NCBI GenBank assembly: GCA_017307955.1
Contig: JAFKFV010000008.1
Location: 310,001 to 374,000 of the forward strand
From: Allobosea sp.
GTDB lineage: Bacteria > Pseudomonadota > Alphaproteobacteria > Rhizobiales > Kaistiaceae
Length of the DNA stretch: 64,000 nt
Direction: 5' to 3'
In this document: positions 1-13,200 of the stretch, piece after piece
Layout: each line of letters starts with the position of its first letter
Numbering within the stretch: position 1 is the stretch's first letter
The notes under the pieces: generated by a model
Told to the model about the DNA's origin: nothing
What the model saw: only the letters and a program-made list of their open reading frames with translations
Databases searched by the model: none
Translations under genes and position numbers: made by a program

Positions 1-119
1 CGGCTTGCTGAGCCGCGGGGAGCGAGACCGTATCAGCCCATGATCGGGGCAGGCGCGCCATCTGGCGAAAGGACCAACCACTGACGACGGCAATCCAAAC
101 CGAGGCCGCGACTGATCGC
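1..119. other. window edge, no callable gene
   Basis: This stretch precedes rsfS. In related genomes the 3' end of nadD lies here. Two forward frames are open from the window edge, closing at about 43 and 84, and neither gives a tail I can recognise. I therefore call no gene. Confidence 0.4.
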
Positions 120-539
120 ATGCCTCAAAAGGCGGCGGTTCGCCGGCAGATTGCGGCGGACGACGTTCTCAAAGCCATCCTCGAGAGCCTCGACGACTCG
201 AAGGCCGAGGACATCGTATCGATCGACATCGCGGGCAAATCGGCTCTGGCGGACTTCATGGTCGTCGCCACCGGCCGCTCGCAGCGTCATGTCGGCGCCA
301 TCGCGGATCATCTCGACCGTGACATCGTGGCGGCCGGCGGTCGTGTCGGCAGCATCGAGGGCATGCCCCATTGCGACTGGGTGCTGATCGATGCGGGCGA
401 CGTGATCGTGCATGTCTTCCGCCCGGAAGTCCGCAGCTTCTACAATCTGGAGAAGATGTGGTCCGCCGAGGCAGGCGAGAGCGGCCGTCCGGCGCTGATG
501 AAGGCGCCGCAGCCCGTGCGCGAGGCGCCGGAGGCCTGA
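120..539 (+). CDS. rsfS: ribosome silencing factor RsfS
   Basis: RsfS (Iojap/DUF143 family) binds ribosomal protein uL14 and blocks joining of the 30S and 50S subunits, which lowers translation when nutrients run short. The 139-residue product has the family core from about residue 15 to 115. It includes the AEDIVSIDI strand, the DFMVVATGRS segment and the CDWVLIDAGDVIVHVF block near the C-terminus. The last 20 residues are a low-complexity tail. The gene ends 14 bases before rlmH, the usual rsfS-rlmH pairing, so the two are probably co-transcribed. The ATG at 120 has no strong Shine-Dalgarno and a slightly later start is possible, but the family core is intact either way. Confidence 0.95.
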   Translation: MPQKAAVRRQIAADDVLKAILESLDDSKAEDIVSIDIAGKSALADFMVVATGRSQRHVGAIADHLDRDIVAAGGRVGSIEGMPHCDWVLIDAGDVIVHVFRPEVRSFYNLEKMWSAEAGESGRPALMKAPQPVREAPEA

Positions 540-553
540 GCCTCCGGAGAGCG

Positions 554-1033
554 ATGCAGATCACCATCGCCGCCGTGGGCCGGCTCAAGGCCGGTCCCGA
601 GCGCGAGCTTTTCGACCGCTATATCGAGCGCGCCGGCCAGAGCGGCCGCTCGCTCGGCCTGACCCTGCGCCTGCGCGAGCTCGCCGAGAGCCGGGCGCAG
701 CGCGCCGACGAGCGCATGGCGCAGGAAGCAGCGGCTCTGCTCGAACTCGTGCCGGACGGGGCGAGACTGCTCGCCCTCGACGAGCGCGGCGACACGATGA
801 CGAGCGATGCCTTTGCTACCTGGCTCGGCCGCGAGCGCGATGCTGGCCAGCGCGAGATCGTGCTCGCGATCGGCGGCGCCGACGGCCATGGCGCAGCGGT
901 GCGGAGCCGCGCCGATCGCCTTCTCGCCTTCGGCGCCATGACCTGGCCGCATCAATTGGTGCGCATCCTGCTCGCCGAGCAGGTCTACCGGGCGACGACC
1001 ATTCTTTCCGGCCACCCCTATCACCGCGCCTGA
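554..1033 (+). CDS. rlmH: 23S rRNA pseudouridine(1915)-N3 methyltransferase RlmH
   Basis: RlmH is a SPOUT-class methyltransferase that uses S-adenosylmethionine to methylate pseudouridine 1915 in helix 69 of 23S rRNA on assembled 70S ribosomes. The 159-residue product has the expected length. It starts MQITIAAVGRLK and carries the SAM-binding knot segments ending with VLAIGGADGH and the C-terminal RILLAEQVYRA block. I chose the ATG at 554 because GGAGA sits just upstream and this N-terminus matches the family. The same frame is open further upstream, but that would add residues unrelated to RlmH. It sits in the rsfS-rlmH-envC-ctpA run. Confidence 0.96.
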   Translation: MQITIAAVGRLKAGPERELFDRYIERAGQSGRSLGLTLRLRELAESRAQRADERMAQEAAALLELVPDGARLLALDERGDTMTSDAFATWLGRERDAGQREIVLAIGGADGHGAAVRSRADRLLAFGAMTWPHQLVRILLAEQVYRATTILSGHPYHRA

Positions 1034-1135
1034 CGCGGTCGGCCGCGTCCAGCTTCGGCCGCAATTGGCGCGCAGCATGCAACCTGTTTCCGGCGCCTGT
1101 GTCGCCGTTCCCGGTGTCCGCTTCCCGGCCCTCTC

Positions 1136-2509
1136 TTGATCCGAACGCTGCCGCTTCCGCTCCACATCGTGCTCGTCGCCGTCCTGACGGTTGCCGGTCT
1201 CGCAAGCCGGCCTGCGCCGCTGCGCGCGCAGTCGCAAGCGCCGGATGCGGCCGCGGCGATCAGCGCCACGGCTTCGGCCGAGCAGGACGAGCGCAGCAAG
1301 CGCCGCGCCGAGCTCGACGCGATCACCCATGACATCGAGGTCACCCGCGAGCGGCAGGATGCGCTGAAGGCCGAGATCGACAAGCTCGACAAGGACAGCG
1401 CCTCGCTGACGCAAAGCATGGTCGAGACCGGCGAACGGGCGGCGGCGCTCGAAAAGCAGCTCGACGAGGCCGAGGCGCGGATGGGCGGGCTCCTCGACGA
1501 GGAAAGCGGCGTGCGTGCCTCGCTCGCCACCCGCCGCAACGTGCTCGCCAATGTGCTCGCCGCGCTGCAGCGCATGGGTCGCAAGCCGCCGCCGGCGATC
1601 GTCGTGCGGCCCGAGGATGCGCTGGCGGCCGTGCGCAGCGCGATGCTGCTCGGTGCCGTCGTTCCCGAGCTGCGCACCGAGGCGGATGCGCTTTCGGAAG
1701 ACCTGAAGCATCTCCTGGCTCTCAAGGAAGAGAAGGCGCGCGAGCGCGACCGCGTGCGCGCCGATGCCACGGCGCTCGCCGAGGAGCGGACGCGCATCGA
1801 GCTTCTCGTCGCGGAGAAGAAGAAGGCGCGGACGGAGTCCGAGCAGCAGCTCTCCGAGGAGCAGAAGCGCGCCGAGGCGCTGGCGGCGCAGGCCTCCAGC
1901 CTGCAGGATCTCATCGATACGCTCGAGAAGCAGGTGACGGCGTCGGCCGACGCCGCCGCCGCTGCCAAGGCGGCCGAGGCGAAGAACCAGGCGGCGGTCG
2001 ATTCCGGCACCGCGCCGCGCCGGCCGGACAATCTCGGCGCCGCGAACCGCATCGAGCCGGCCGTGGCCTTCGCCGATACCAGGGGCCTCTTGCCGCGGCC
2101 GGTCAACGGCGCCGAGGTGAAGGGCTTCGGCGAGGATGACGGGCTCGGCGGCACCACGGCGGGCATCCAGATCGCGACGCGCGGCGGCGCCGGCGTTTCA
2201 TCGCCCAGCGATGGCTGGGTGGTCTATGCCGGACCCTTCCGCTCCTACGGGCAACTCTTGATCATCAATGCCGGGGGCGGGTATCATGTGCTCTTGGCAG
2301 GCATGGAGCGGATCAACGTCGAACTGGGGCAATTCGTTCTCGCGGGCGAGCCGGTCGGCGTCATGGGCAACCGCCAGCTCGCGAGCGTCGGCGCCGAGGG
2401 GACAGGCGCCCAGCAGCCCCTGCTCTATGTCGAATTCAGAAAAGACGGAACTTCGATCGACCCGGCCCCATGGTGGGCGCGGTCCAGCGACGAAAAGGTT
2501 GGCGGATGA
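1136..2509 (+). CDS. murein hydrolase activator, EnvC-like
   Basis: This is a periplasmic EnvC-type protein expected to activate cell-wall amidases at the division septum. The 457-residue product opens with a signal peptide (hydrophobic about residues 8-25). A long charged coiled coil follows, roughly residues 50-290, rich in Glu, Lys and Arg, and then a C-terminal LytM/M23-like domain from about 320. The usual M23 zinc ligands are not visible. The first His/Asp motif is replaced by a segment reading TAGIQIATR, and only a lone His remains in GYHVLLAG. That fits a non-catalytic activator rather than an endopeptidase. The start appears to be TTG at 1136, which gives a sensible signal peptide. 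Its stop overlaps the ctpA start, so the two are translationally coupled. Confidence 0.88.
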   Translation: MIRTLPLPLHIVLVAVLTVAGLASRPAPLRAQSQAPDAAAAISATASAEQDERSKRRAELDAITHDIEVTRERQDALKAEIDKLDKDSASLTQSMVETGERAAALEKQLDEAEARMGGLLDEESGVRASLATRRNVLANVLAALQRMGRKPPPAIVVRPEDALAAVRSAMLLGAVVPELRTEADALSEDLKHLLALKEEKARERDRVRADATALAEERTRIELLVAEKKKARTESEQQLSEEQKRAEALAAQASSLQDLIDTLEKQVTASADAAAAAKAAEAKNQAAVDSGTAPRRPDNLGAANRIEPAVAFADTRGLLPRPVNGAEVKGFGEDDGLGGTTAGIQIATRGGAGVSSPSDGWVVYAGPFRSYGQLLIINAGGGYHVLLAGMERINVELGQFVLAGEPVGVMGNRQLASVGAEGTGAQQPLLYVEFRKDGTSIDPAPWWARSSDEKVGG

Positions 2510-3840
2510 TTCGCAATGCTTCCCTGCTCCTCGCCGGTACGATCATCGGCGCAACGGCGGCCATCACGGTCTCCCAGGTCCCCAGCCTGGTCCCCGGCGT
2601 GGCTTATGCCGCCGCATCCGATACGTATCGGCAGCTCAATCTGTTTGGCGACGTGTTCGAGCGCATCCGCGCCGACTATGTCGAGAAGCCGGATGATTCC
2701 GCGCTGATCGAGGCGGCCGTCAACGGCATGCTGACCTCGCTCGATCCGCATTCGAGCTACATGAATCCCAAAGACTTCAAGGACATGCAGGTCCAGACCC
2801 GCGGCGAGTTCGGCGGGCTCGGGATCGAGGTGACCATGGAGGACGGCGTCGTCAAGGTCGTGTCGCCGATCGATGACACGCCGGCGGCCAAGGCGGGCAT
2901 CCAGGCGGGCGATCTCATCGTCGCGATCGACGGCGAGCCGGTGCAGAACCTGACGCTCAACCAGGCGGTCGAGAAGATGCGCGGCGCGGTCAACACGCCG
3001 ATCACGCTGCAGATCGAGCGCAAGGGCACGGCGAAGCCGTTCGACGTCAAGGTCGTCCGCGACGTCATCCGCATCCAGTCGGTCAAGTCGCGCGCCGAGG
3101 GCGATGTCGGCTATATCCGCATCTCGAGCTTCAACGAGCAGACCTTCGATGGGCTCAAGGCCGCGATCGCCAAGCTCGACAAGGAGATCGGCGCGGACAA
3201 GATCAAGGGCTACATCCTCGATCTGCGCAACAATCCCGGCGGCCTGCTCGACCAGGCGGTTGCGGTCGGCGACGCCTTCCTCGACCAGGGCGAGATCGTT
3301 GCTACCCGCGGCCGGCATTCCGACCAGAACGCCCGTTACGACGCGCGCGACGGCGACCTGACGGACCGGAAGCCGGTGATCGTGCTCATCAATGGCGGCT
3401 CGGCCTCGGCGTCCGAGATCGTCGCCGGCGCCCTGCAGGACCAGAAGCGCGCGACGATCCTCGGTACGCGCTCCTTCGGCAAGGGCTCGGTGCAGACGAT
3501 CATCCCGCTCGGCTCGAACGGCGCCATCCGCCTGACGACGGCCCGCTACTACACGCCGGCGGGGCGCTCGATCCAGGCCAAGGGTATCGATCCGGATATC
3601 GAGGTGGTGCAGGACCTGCCGCCGGAGCTGAAGGATCAGGTGACCTCGACGCAGGGCGAAGCCTCGCTCAAGGGCCATCTGACCAACGAGGCCGGCGGCG
3701 ACGAGGGCAAGGGCTCGCAGGCCTATGTCCCGCCGGAGGCGAAGGACGACAAGCAGCTGCAGGAGGCGATCGGCCTCCTCGATGGCAAGATCGCCAATGC
3801 CGCCTTCCCGCCGAACCCCAAGGCGGCGGTGCCGAACTGA
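2506..3840 (+). CDS. ctpA: carboxyl-terminal processing protease CtpA (S41)
   Basis: This is a periplasmic S41-family serine protease with a PDZ domain that trims or degrades envelope proteins from their C-termini. The 444-residue product has a hydrophobic N-terminal export segment (about 5-33) and a PDZ domain with GLGIEV near residue 100. The catalytic core contains the SASASEI motif, with Ser301 as the likely nucleophile, and FGKGSVQT, with Lys326 as the general base 25 residues later, the S41 spacing. I placed the start at the ATG at 2506, which overlaps the envC stop as ATGA. An ATG at 2470 would add 12 charged residues in front of the signal peptide. It probably acts with EnvC in wall remodelling. 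Confidence 0.95.
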   Translation: MIRNASLLLAGTIIGATAAITVSQVPSLVPGVAYAAASDTYRQLNLFGDVFERIRADYVEKPDDSALIEAAVNGMLTSLDPHSSYMNPKDFKDMQVQTRGEFGGLGIEVTMEDGVVKVVSPIDDTPAAKAGIQAGDLIVAIDGEPVQNLTLNQAVEKMRGAVNTPITLQIERKGTAKPFDVKVVRDVIRIQSVKSRAEGDVGYIRISSFNEQTFDGLKAAIAKLDKEIGADKIKGYILDLRNNPGGLLDQAVAVGDAFLDQGEIVATRGRHSDQNARYDARDGDLTDRKPVIVLINGGSASASEIVAGALQDQKRATILGTRSFGKGSVQTIIPLGSNGAIRLTTARYYTPAGRSIQAKGIDPDIEVVQDLPPELKDQVTSTQGEASLKGHLTNEAGGDEGKGSQAYVPPEAKDDKQLQEAIGLLDGKIANAAFPPNPKAAVPN

Positions 3841-3850
3841 GACCATCCCT

Positions 3851-3874
3851 GAACGGCGCCCGCGGGCGCCGTTC
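3851..3874. terminator. perfect palindromic hairpin after ctpA
   Basis: Two 12-base arms, GAACGGCGCCCG and its exact reverse complement, lie back to back ten bases after the ctpA stop. In RNA this folds to a 10-bp stem with a CGCG loop. Only a weak pyrimidine run (TTCTCCC) follows, so termination would be partial. It separates ctpA from the remnant and rppH behind it. Confidence 0.55.
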
Positions 3875-3898
3875 TCCCATCCGCCGCCGAGTCCGCCC

Positions 3899-4177
3899 GT
3901 GAAAGACGACTACAGCGCCCCTCTCGGCCTCGACCGGTCCGGACCGCCGCGGCGAGGCCTGCTGATCTGGCCGTTCCTGTTCGGCCCGAGCCTGCTGCTC
4001 GTCGTGGCGCTGCTGCTCTGGGCGGTGCTGTCGCCCGATCCCGGCGGCGGCCGGCCCAGCGTGGTCGTCGACCTGCCGCCTGCCCCGCCGCCGGTCGCCG
4101 CGGTCGACGCGAACCCGCCGCCGTCCGACCTGCCGCCCGACGATCCGAATGGCGAGATCATCATCCGCGATCCCTGA
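3899..4177 (+). pseudogene. N-terminal remnant of divergent polysaccharide deacetylase (YibQ-like)
   Basis: A GTG at 3899 opens a 92-codon frame: a short polar start (KDDYSAPLGLD), a basic stretch (PPRRG), one membrane helix at about residues 22-43, then a proline-rich linker ending GEIIIRDP and a stop. From memory, hyphomicrobial genomes carry a divergent polysaccharide deacetylase of about 400 residues between ctpA and rppH. Its N-terminus has the same plan, and a GE-I-I-DP segment leads into the catalytic domain. Here the frame stops at that point and rppH begins 60 bases later, so the catalytic domain has been lost. It may still make a small membrane protein. I infer decay from synteny and architecture, not from an alignment. 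Confidence 0.6.
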
Positions 4178-4237
4178 CGGCCGCCGTCGCGCTCGTGTCA
4201 AGTCGCGGCCCTAGCCTCCGAGGCGAAGGAGATTCCC

Positions 4238-4756
4238 ATGTCGAAGAAGAAGCCGGTCGATCCGGCAACGCTGCCCTATCGTCCCTGCGTCGGCACCGTG
4301 GTGTTCAACCGCGCCGGCCTCGTCTTCATCGGTGAGCGGGCGCCAAATGCCGAGCTGGTGCCCGGCGATCCCGTCTGGCAGCTGCCGCAGGGCGGCATCG
4401 ACGAGGGCGAGGCGCCGCTCCCGGCCGCGCTGCGGGAGCTCTATGAGGAGACGAGCATCCGCTCGGTGACGCTGCTGGAGGAAGCCGAAGGCTGGTTCGA
4501 CTATGACCTGCCGGCAGACCTCGTCGGCATCGCGCTCAAGGGCAAGTATCGCGGCCAGCGGCAGAAATGGTTCGCCTTCCGCTTCGAGGGCGAGGAAAGC
4601 GAGATCGACGTGCTGGCGCCGGGCGGCGGCAAGCACGAGGCCGAGTTCATCACCTGGCGCTGGGAGCGGCTGGACGCGTTGCCGGCGCTGATCGTGCCCT
4701 TCAAGCGCAGGGTCTACGAGCAGGTCGTCCGCGCCTTCAGCCATCTGGCGGCCTGA
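4238..4756 (+). CDS. rppH: RNA pyrophosphohydrolase RppH
   Basis: RppH removes pyrophosphate from the 5' end of triphosphorylated mRNA and so starts 5'-dependent decay by RNase E. The 172-residue product has the family length. Its complete Nudix box begins at GGIDEGE and ends RELYEETSI, with the Glu residues that bind divalent metal. The N-terminal [13 protein letters not shown] and later QKWFAFRF blocks are also typical. AAGGAG precedes the ATG at 4238 at normal spacing. It lies tail-to-tail with atpC across a shared terminator. Confidence 0.96.
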   Translation: MSKKKPVDPATLPYRPCVGTVVFNRAGLVFIGERAPNAELVPGDPVWQLPQGGIDEGEAPLPAALRELYEETSIRSVTLLEEAEGWFDYDLPADLVGIALKGKYRGQRQKWFAFRFEGEESEIDVLAPGGGKHEAEFITWRWERLDALPALIVPFKRRVYEQVVRAFSHLAA

Positions 4757-4773
4757 GCGCTGGCGGAGAGGCC

Positions 4774-4914
4774 GAAGGCCCTCACCCCAGCCCTCTCCCA
4801 TGGGGAGAGGGGGAAGAGAAGCGTGGCGCGTCTGCCCCCGGTTTTCATTGCCCAGAAATCGTCTCCGGAAGGGCGCGCCCTCGCCCTCCGGGAGAGGATA
4901 GGGTGAGGGCCTTC
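4774..4914. repeat. 141-bp palindromic repeat element (REP/MITE-like)
   Basis: The 14-base end GAAGGCCCTCACCC at 4774-4787 recurs as its exact reverse complement at 4901-4914. Inside each end lies a CCTCTCCC-type block, and near the left end CCCTCTCCC is followed by a mirrored GGGGAGAGGG. This is the look of the short intergenic palindromes found in many copies in proteobacterial genomes. No frame inside resembles a protein. It lies between the 3' ends of rppH and atpC. I see no second copy in this window. Confidence 0.7.
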
Positions 4915-4950
4915 CTCTCGATCAACGACCCTCATCACCGCCCGAAAACA

Positions 4951-4976
4951 AAAAGGCCGCCCGGAGGCGGCCTTTT
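4951..4976. terminator. bidirectional intrinsic terminator of rppH and atpC
   Basis: AAAAGGCCGCC at 4951-4961 pairs with GGCGGCCTTTT at 4966-4976 around a CGGA loop. The A-run on one side and T-run on the other give a U-tract on both strands, so it can end rppH transcripts and the atp operon. Confidence 0.9.
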
Positions 4977-4998
4977 CGATTCTGCGATCGAGGACAGG

Positions 4999-5403
4999 TC
5001 AGTGGCCGAGCGCGGCCGCGACGTCCCTGAGCTGCGCCAGCTTGGTGGCCGCGGCAGTGCGCGAGGCGTCGTCGCGCGCGTCGGCGAGATCCTCCTCGGC
5101 ATTGCGGATCTGCTGCGCGATCATCGCGCCGTCGAGGCTGTCCACCGGGACGGCCTGCTCGGCGAGGATCGTCAGCCCGCTCTCGCTCACATCGGCGAAG
5201 CCGCCGCGCACGAAATAGCGCTGCGGCGCGCCCGAGGCCGGAGTGACGGTGACCACCCCCGGCTTGATCGTCGACATGAAGGGCGCGTGGTTCTTGAGGA
5301 CGGTGAACTCGCCCTCGGCGCCGGGCACGACCACCTGGGCCACCTGTTCCGAAAGGAGCAGGCGCTCGGGCGAGACGAGCTCGAAGTTGAAGGATTCAGC
5401 CAT
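4999..5403 (-). CDS. atpC: F1 ATP synthase epsilon subunit
   Basis: Epsilon is part of the central stalk of F1 and inhibits ATP hydrolysis. The 134-residue product has the N-terminal beta-sandwich (FNFELVSPERLLLSE, then VVPGAEGEFTVL and HAPFMSTIKPGVV). A helical C-terminal half from about residue 90 is rich in Ala, Glu and Arg. It is the last gene of atpHAGDC, 32 bases after the atpD stop, and is followed by the terminator at 4951-4976. Confidence 0.97.
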   Translation of the reverse strand: MAESFNFELVSPERLLLSEQVAQVVVPGAEGEFTVLKNHAPFMSTIKPGVVTVTPASGAPQRYFVRGGFADVSESGLTILAEQAVPVDSLDGAMIAQQIRNAEEDLADARDDASRTAAATKLAQLRDVAAALGH

Positions 5404-5435
5404 GTTCGGCGTGCTCCAGCGTCGTCAGCAGGAAA

Positions 5436-7785
<2,350 letters not shown>

Positions 7786-7848
7786 GAGCGTCCCTGTCGA
7801 GCGGAATGAGGGCCGGCCTGCTCATCGCGGGCCGGCCCGACCGTGGGT

Positions 7849-10255
<2,407 letters not shown>

Positions 10256-13200
10256 ATGAACGGCACCATCGCGATCAAGATCGACGAAACGCTGCGGGCG
10301 CGGCTGAAGGGCGCCGCGGCGCAGGTGGGGCGGACGCCGCACTGGCTGGCGCGGCAGGGCGTCATCGCGGCGATCGAACGCGCGGAGCGCGGTGACCGCT
10401 TCGAGGAGGCTGATGGCGAGGGCGCGGCGGCCCCGACCGCCGAGGGGCCGTTTCTCGGCTTCGTCCGCGATCTCGCGCCCCAGAGCGCGCTGCGCGGGCG
10501 CATCACGGCCGCGACGCGGATGCCCGAGACGGAATGCGTGCCGCTGCTGATCGCCGGCGCCAGCCTTCCCCCGGAGCAGGCTGAACGGGCGCGCTCACGC
10601 GCTCGCACATTGGTCGAGGCGTTGCGGGCCAAGGAGCCGGCCGGACGCGTCGATGGTCTGGTGCGCGAATATGCGCTCTCCACGCAGGAGGGCGTCGCTC
10701 TGATGTGCCTTGCCGAGGCGCTGCTGCGCATTCCCGACCGGCCGACCCGCGAGGCGCTGATCCGCGACAAGATCGCGGCCGGCGACTGGCGCGCCCATAT
10801 CGGCCACAGCCCGTCGCTGTTCGTGAACGCCGCCACCTGGGGCCTCGTGGTGACCGGCACGCTCAGCACCACCAACAGCGAGCGCGGCCTCTCCTCGGCG
10901 CTGACGCGGCTGATCGGCAAGGGCGGCGAGCCGCTGATCCGCAAGGGCGTCGAGATCGCCATGCGGCTGCTCGGCGAGCAGTTCGTGACCGGCCAGACGA
11001 TCGGGGAGGCGCTCGCCAATGCCCGGCGCATGGAGGGGAAAGGCTTCCGCTATTCCTATGACATGCTTGGCGAGGCGGCGATGACCGCCGAGGACGCCGC
11101 GCGCTATCTCGCCGACTACGAGCAGGCGATCCACGCCATCGGCAAGGCGGCGGCCGGGCGCGGCATCTATGAGGGGCCGGGCATCTCGGTGAAGCTTTCG
11201 GCGCTTCATCCCCGCTATTCACGGGCCCAGCGCGCCCGCGTCATGGCCGAGCTGCTGCCGCGGCTGAAGCATCTGGCGCTCCTCGCGCGGCGCTATGATA
11301 TCGGCCTCAACATCGATGCCGAGGAAGCGGATCGGCTGGAGATCTCGCTCGACCTCCTGGAAGCGCTCGCCTTCGACGGCGACCTTGCCGGCTGGAACGG
11401 CATCGGCTTCGTCATCCAGGCCTATGGCAAGCGCTGCCCGTTCGTCATCGACTATCTCGTCGATCTTGCCAGGCGCAGCCGTCGTCGGCTGATGGTGCGG
11501 CTCGTCAAGGGCGCCTATTGGGACAGTGAGATCAAGCGCGCCCAGGAGGCGGGGCTGGAGGATTTCCCCGTCTTCACACGCAAGATCCACACCGACGTCT
11601 CCTATCTCGCCTGCGCGCGGAAGCTGCTGGCGGCGCCGGACGCGATCTTCCCGCAATTCGCGACCCACAATGCGCAGACGCTCTCCGCCGTCATGGAGAT
11701 GGCGGGGCCGAACTATTATGCCGGCCAGTACGAGTTCCAGTGCCTGCACGGCATGGGCGAGCCGCTCTATGAGGAAGTGGTCGGAGAGGAGAAGCTCGGC
11801 CGGCCCTGCCGCATCTATGCGCCGGTCGGCACGCATGACACGCTGCTCGCCTATCTGGTGCGCCGCCTGCTCGAGAACGGCGCCAACACTTCCTTCGTCA
11901 ACCGCATCGCCGATCCCGCCGTGCCGGTCGAGACGCTGATCGCCGATCCCGTCGCCGAGGCCCTCTCGCTCGGTCCGGTCGGCGCGCCGCATCCGCGGAT
12001 CGCCCATCCGCGCCATCTCTATGGCGAGGGGCGGCTCAATTCGTCCGGGCTCGACCTCGCGAGCGAGCAGCGGCTTTCCGCGCTCGCCGTGTCGCTGGTC
12101 GCAAGCGGCGCCGCGGCGTGGCGGGCCGAGCCCATGGTGGCCGGCGGATCGTTCACCGGTGATATGTCGGAGATCGTCAATCCGGCCGACCGGCGCGACC
12201 GCGTCGGGAGCGTGACCGCCGCTTCGGCGGAGGCCATCGACACCGCTTTCACGGAAGCGGTGGCGGTCGCGCCGATCTGGGGCGCGACGCCGGCGGACGA
12301 GCGCGCGGCGGCGCTGGAGCGGGCGGCGGATGCGCTTGAGACGCGGCTTCCCGTGCTGGTCGGGCTCATCGTCCGCGAGGCGGGGCGCACGATCGGCAAT
12401 GCCGTCTCGGAAGTGCGCGAGGCGGTCGATTTCCTGCGCTACTACGCCTCCGAGGCGCGAGGGCGCTTCGCGGCCGACACGCATCGCCCGCTCGGCCCGG
12501 TCGTCGCCATCAGCCCGTGGAACTTCCCCCTCGCCATCTTCACCGGCCAGGTTGCGGCGGCGCTCGCCGCCGGCAATCCGGTGCTGGCCAAGCCGGCCGA
12601 GGAGACGCCGCTCGTCGCCGCCGAGGCGGTGCGCATCCTCCGCGAGGCCGGCGTGCCGGAGGCCGCCGTGCAGCTTCTTCCCGGCGCCGGCGATGTCGGC
12701 GCGGCCCTCGTCGCCGATCCGCGCGTCCGCGGCGTCGTATTCACCGGCTCGACGGAGGTCGCGCGGCTGATCAACCGCGCGCTTGCCGGCCGGCTGAGCC
12801 CGGAAGGGCGCACGATCCCGCTCATCGCCGAGACCGGCGGTGTCAACGCGATGATCGTCGATTCCTCGGCGCTGGCCGAGCAGGTGACGGCCGATGCCAT
12901 CGCCTCGGCCTTCGACAGCGCCGGCCAGCGCTGCTCGGCGCTGCGTCTCATCTGCATCCAGGAAGATGTCGCCGAGCGAACGCTCGCCATGCTGCGCGGC
13001 GCCATGAAGGAGCTGGCGATCGGCGATCCGGCGTTGCTTTCGACCGATGTCGGCCCGGTGATCACTCAGGAAGCCGCCGAGCGGCTCGAAGCGCATGTCG
13101 CGGCGATGCGCGCCCGCGGCTTCGCCGTCCATCGCCTCGAAGCGCCCGAGGCGGCCCATCATGGCAGCTTCGTCGCGCCGACGCTCATCGAGATCGGCGC

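Noticed and set aside
1..119. 3' end of nadD before rsfS
   Set aside because: Neither open frame from the window edge has a NadD-like tail that I can recognise.
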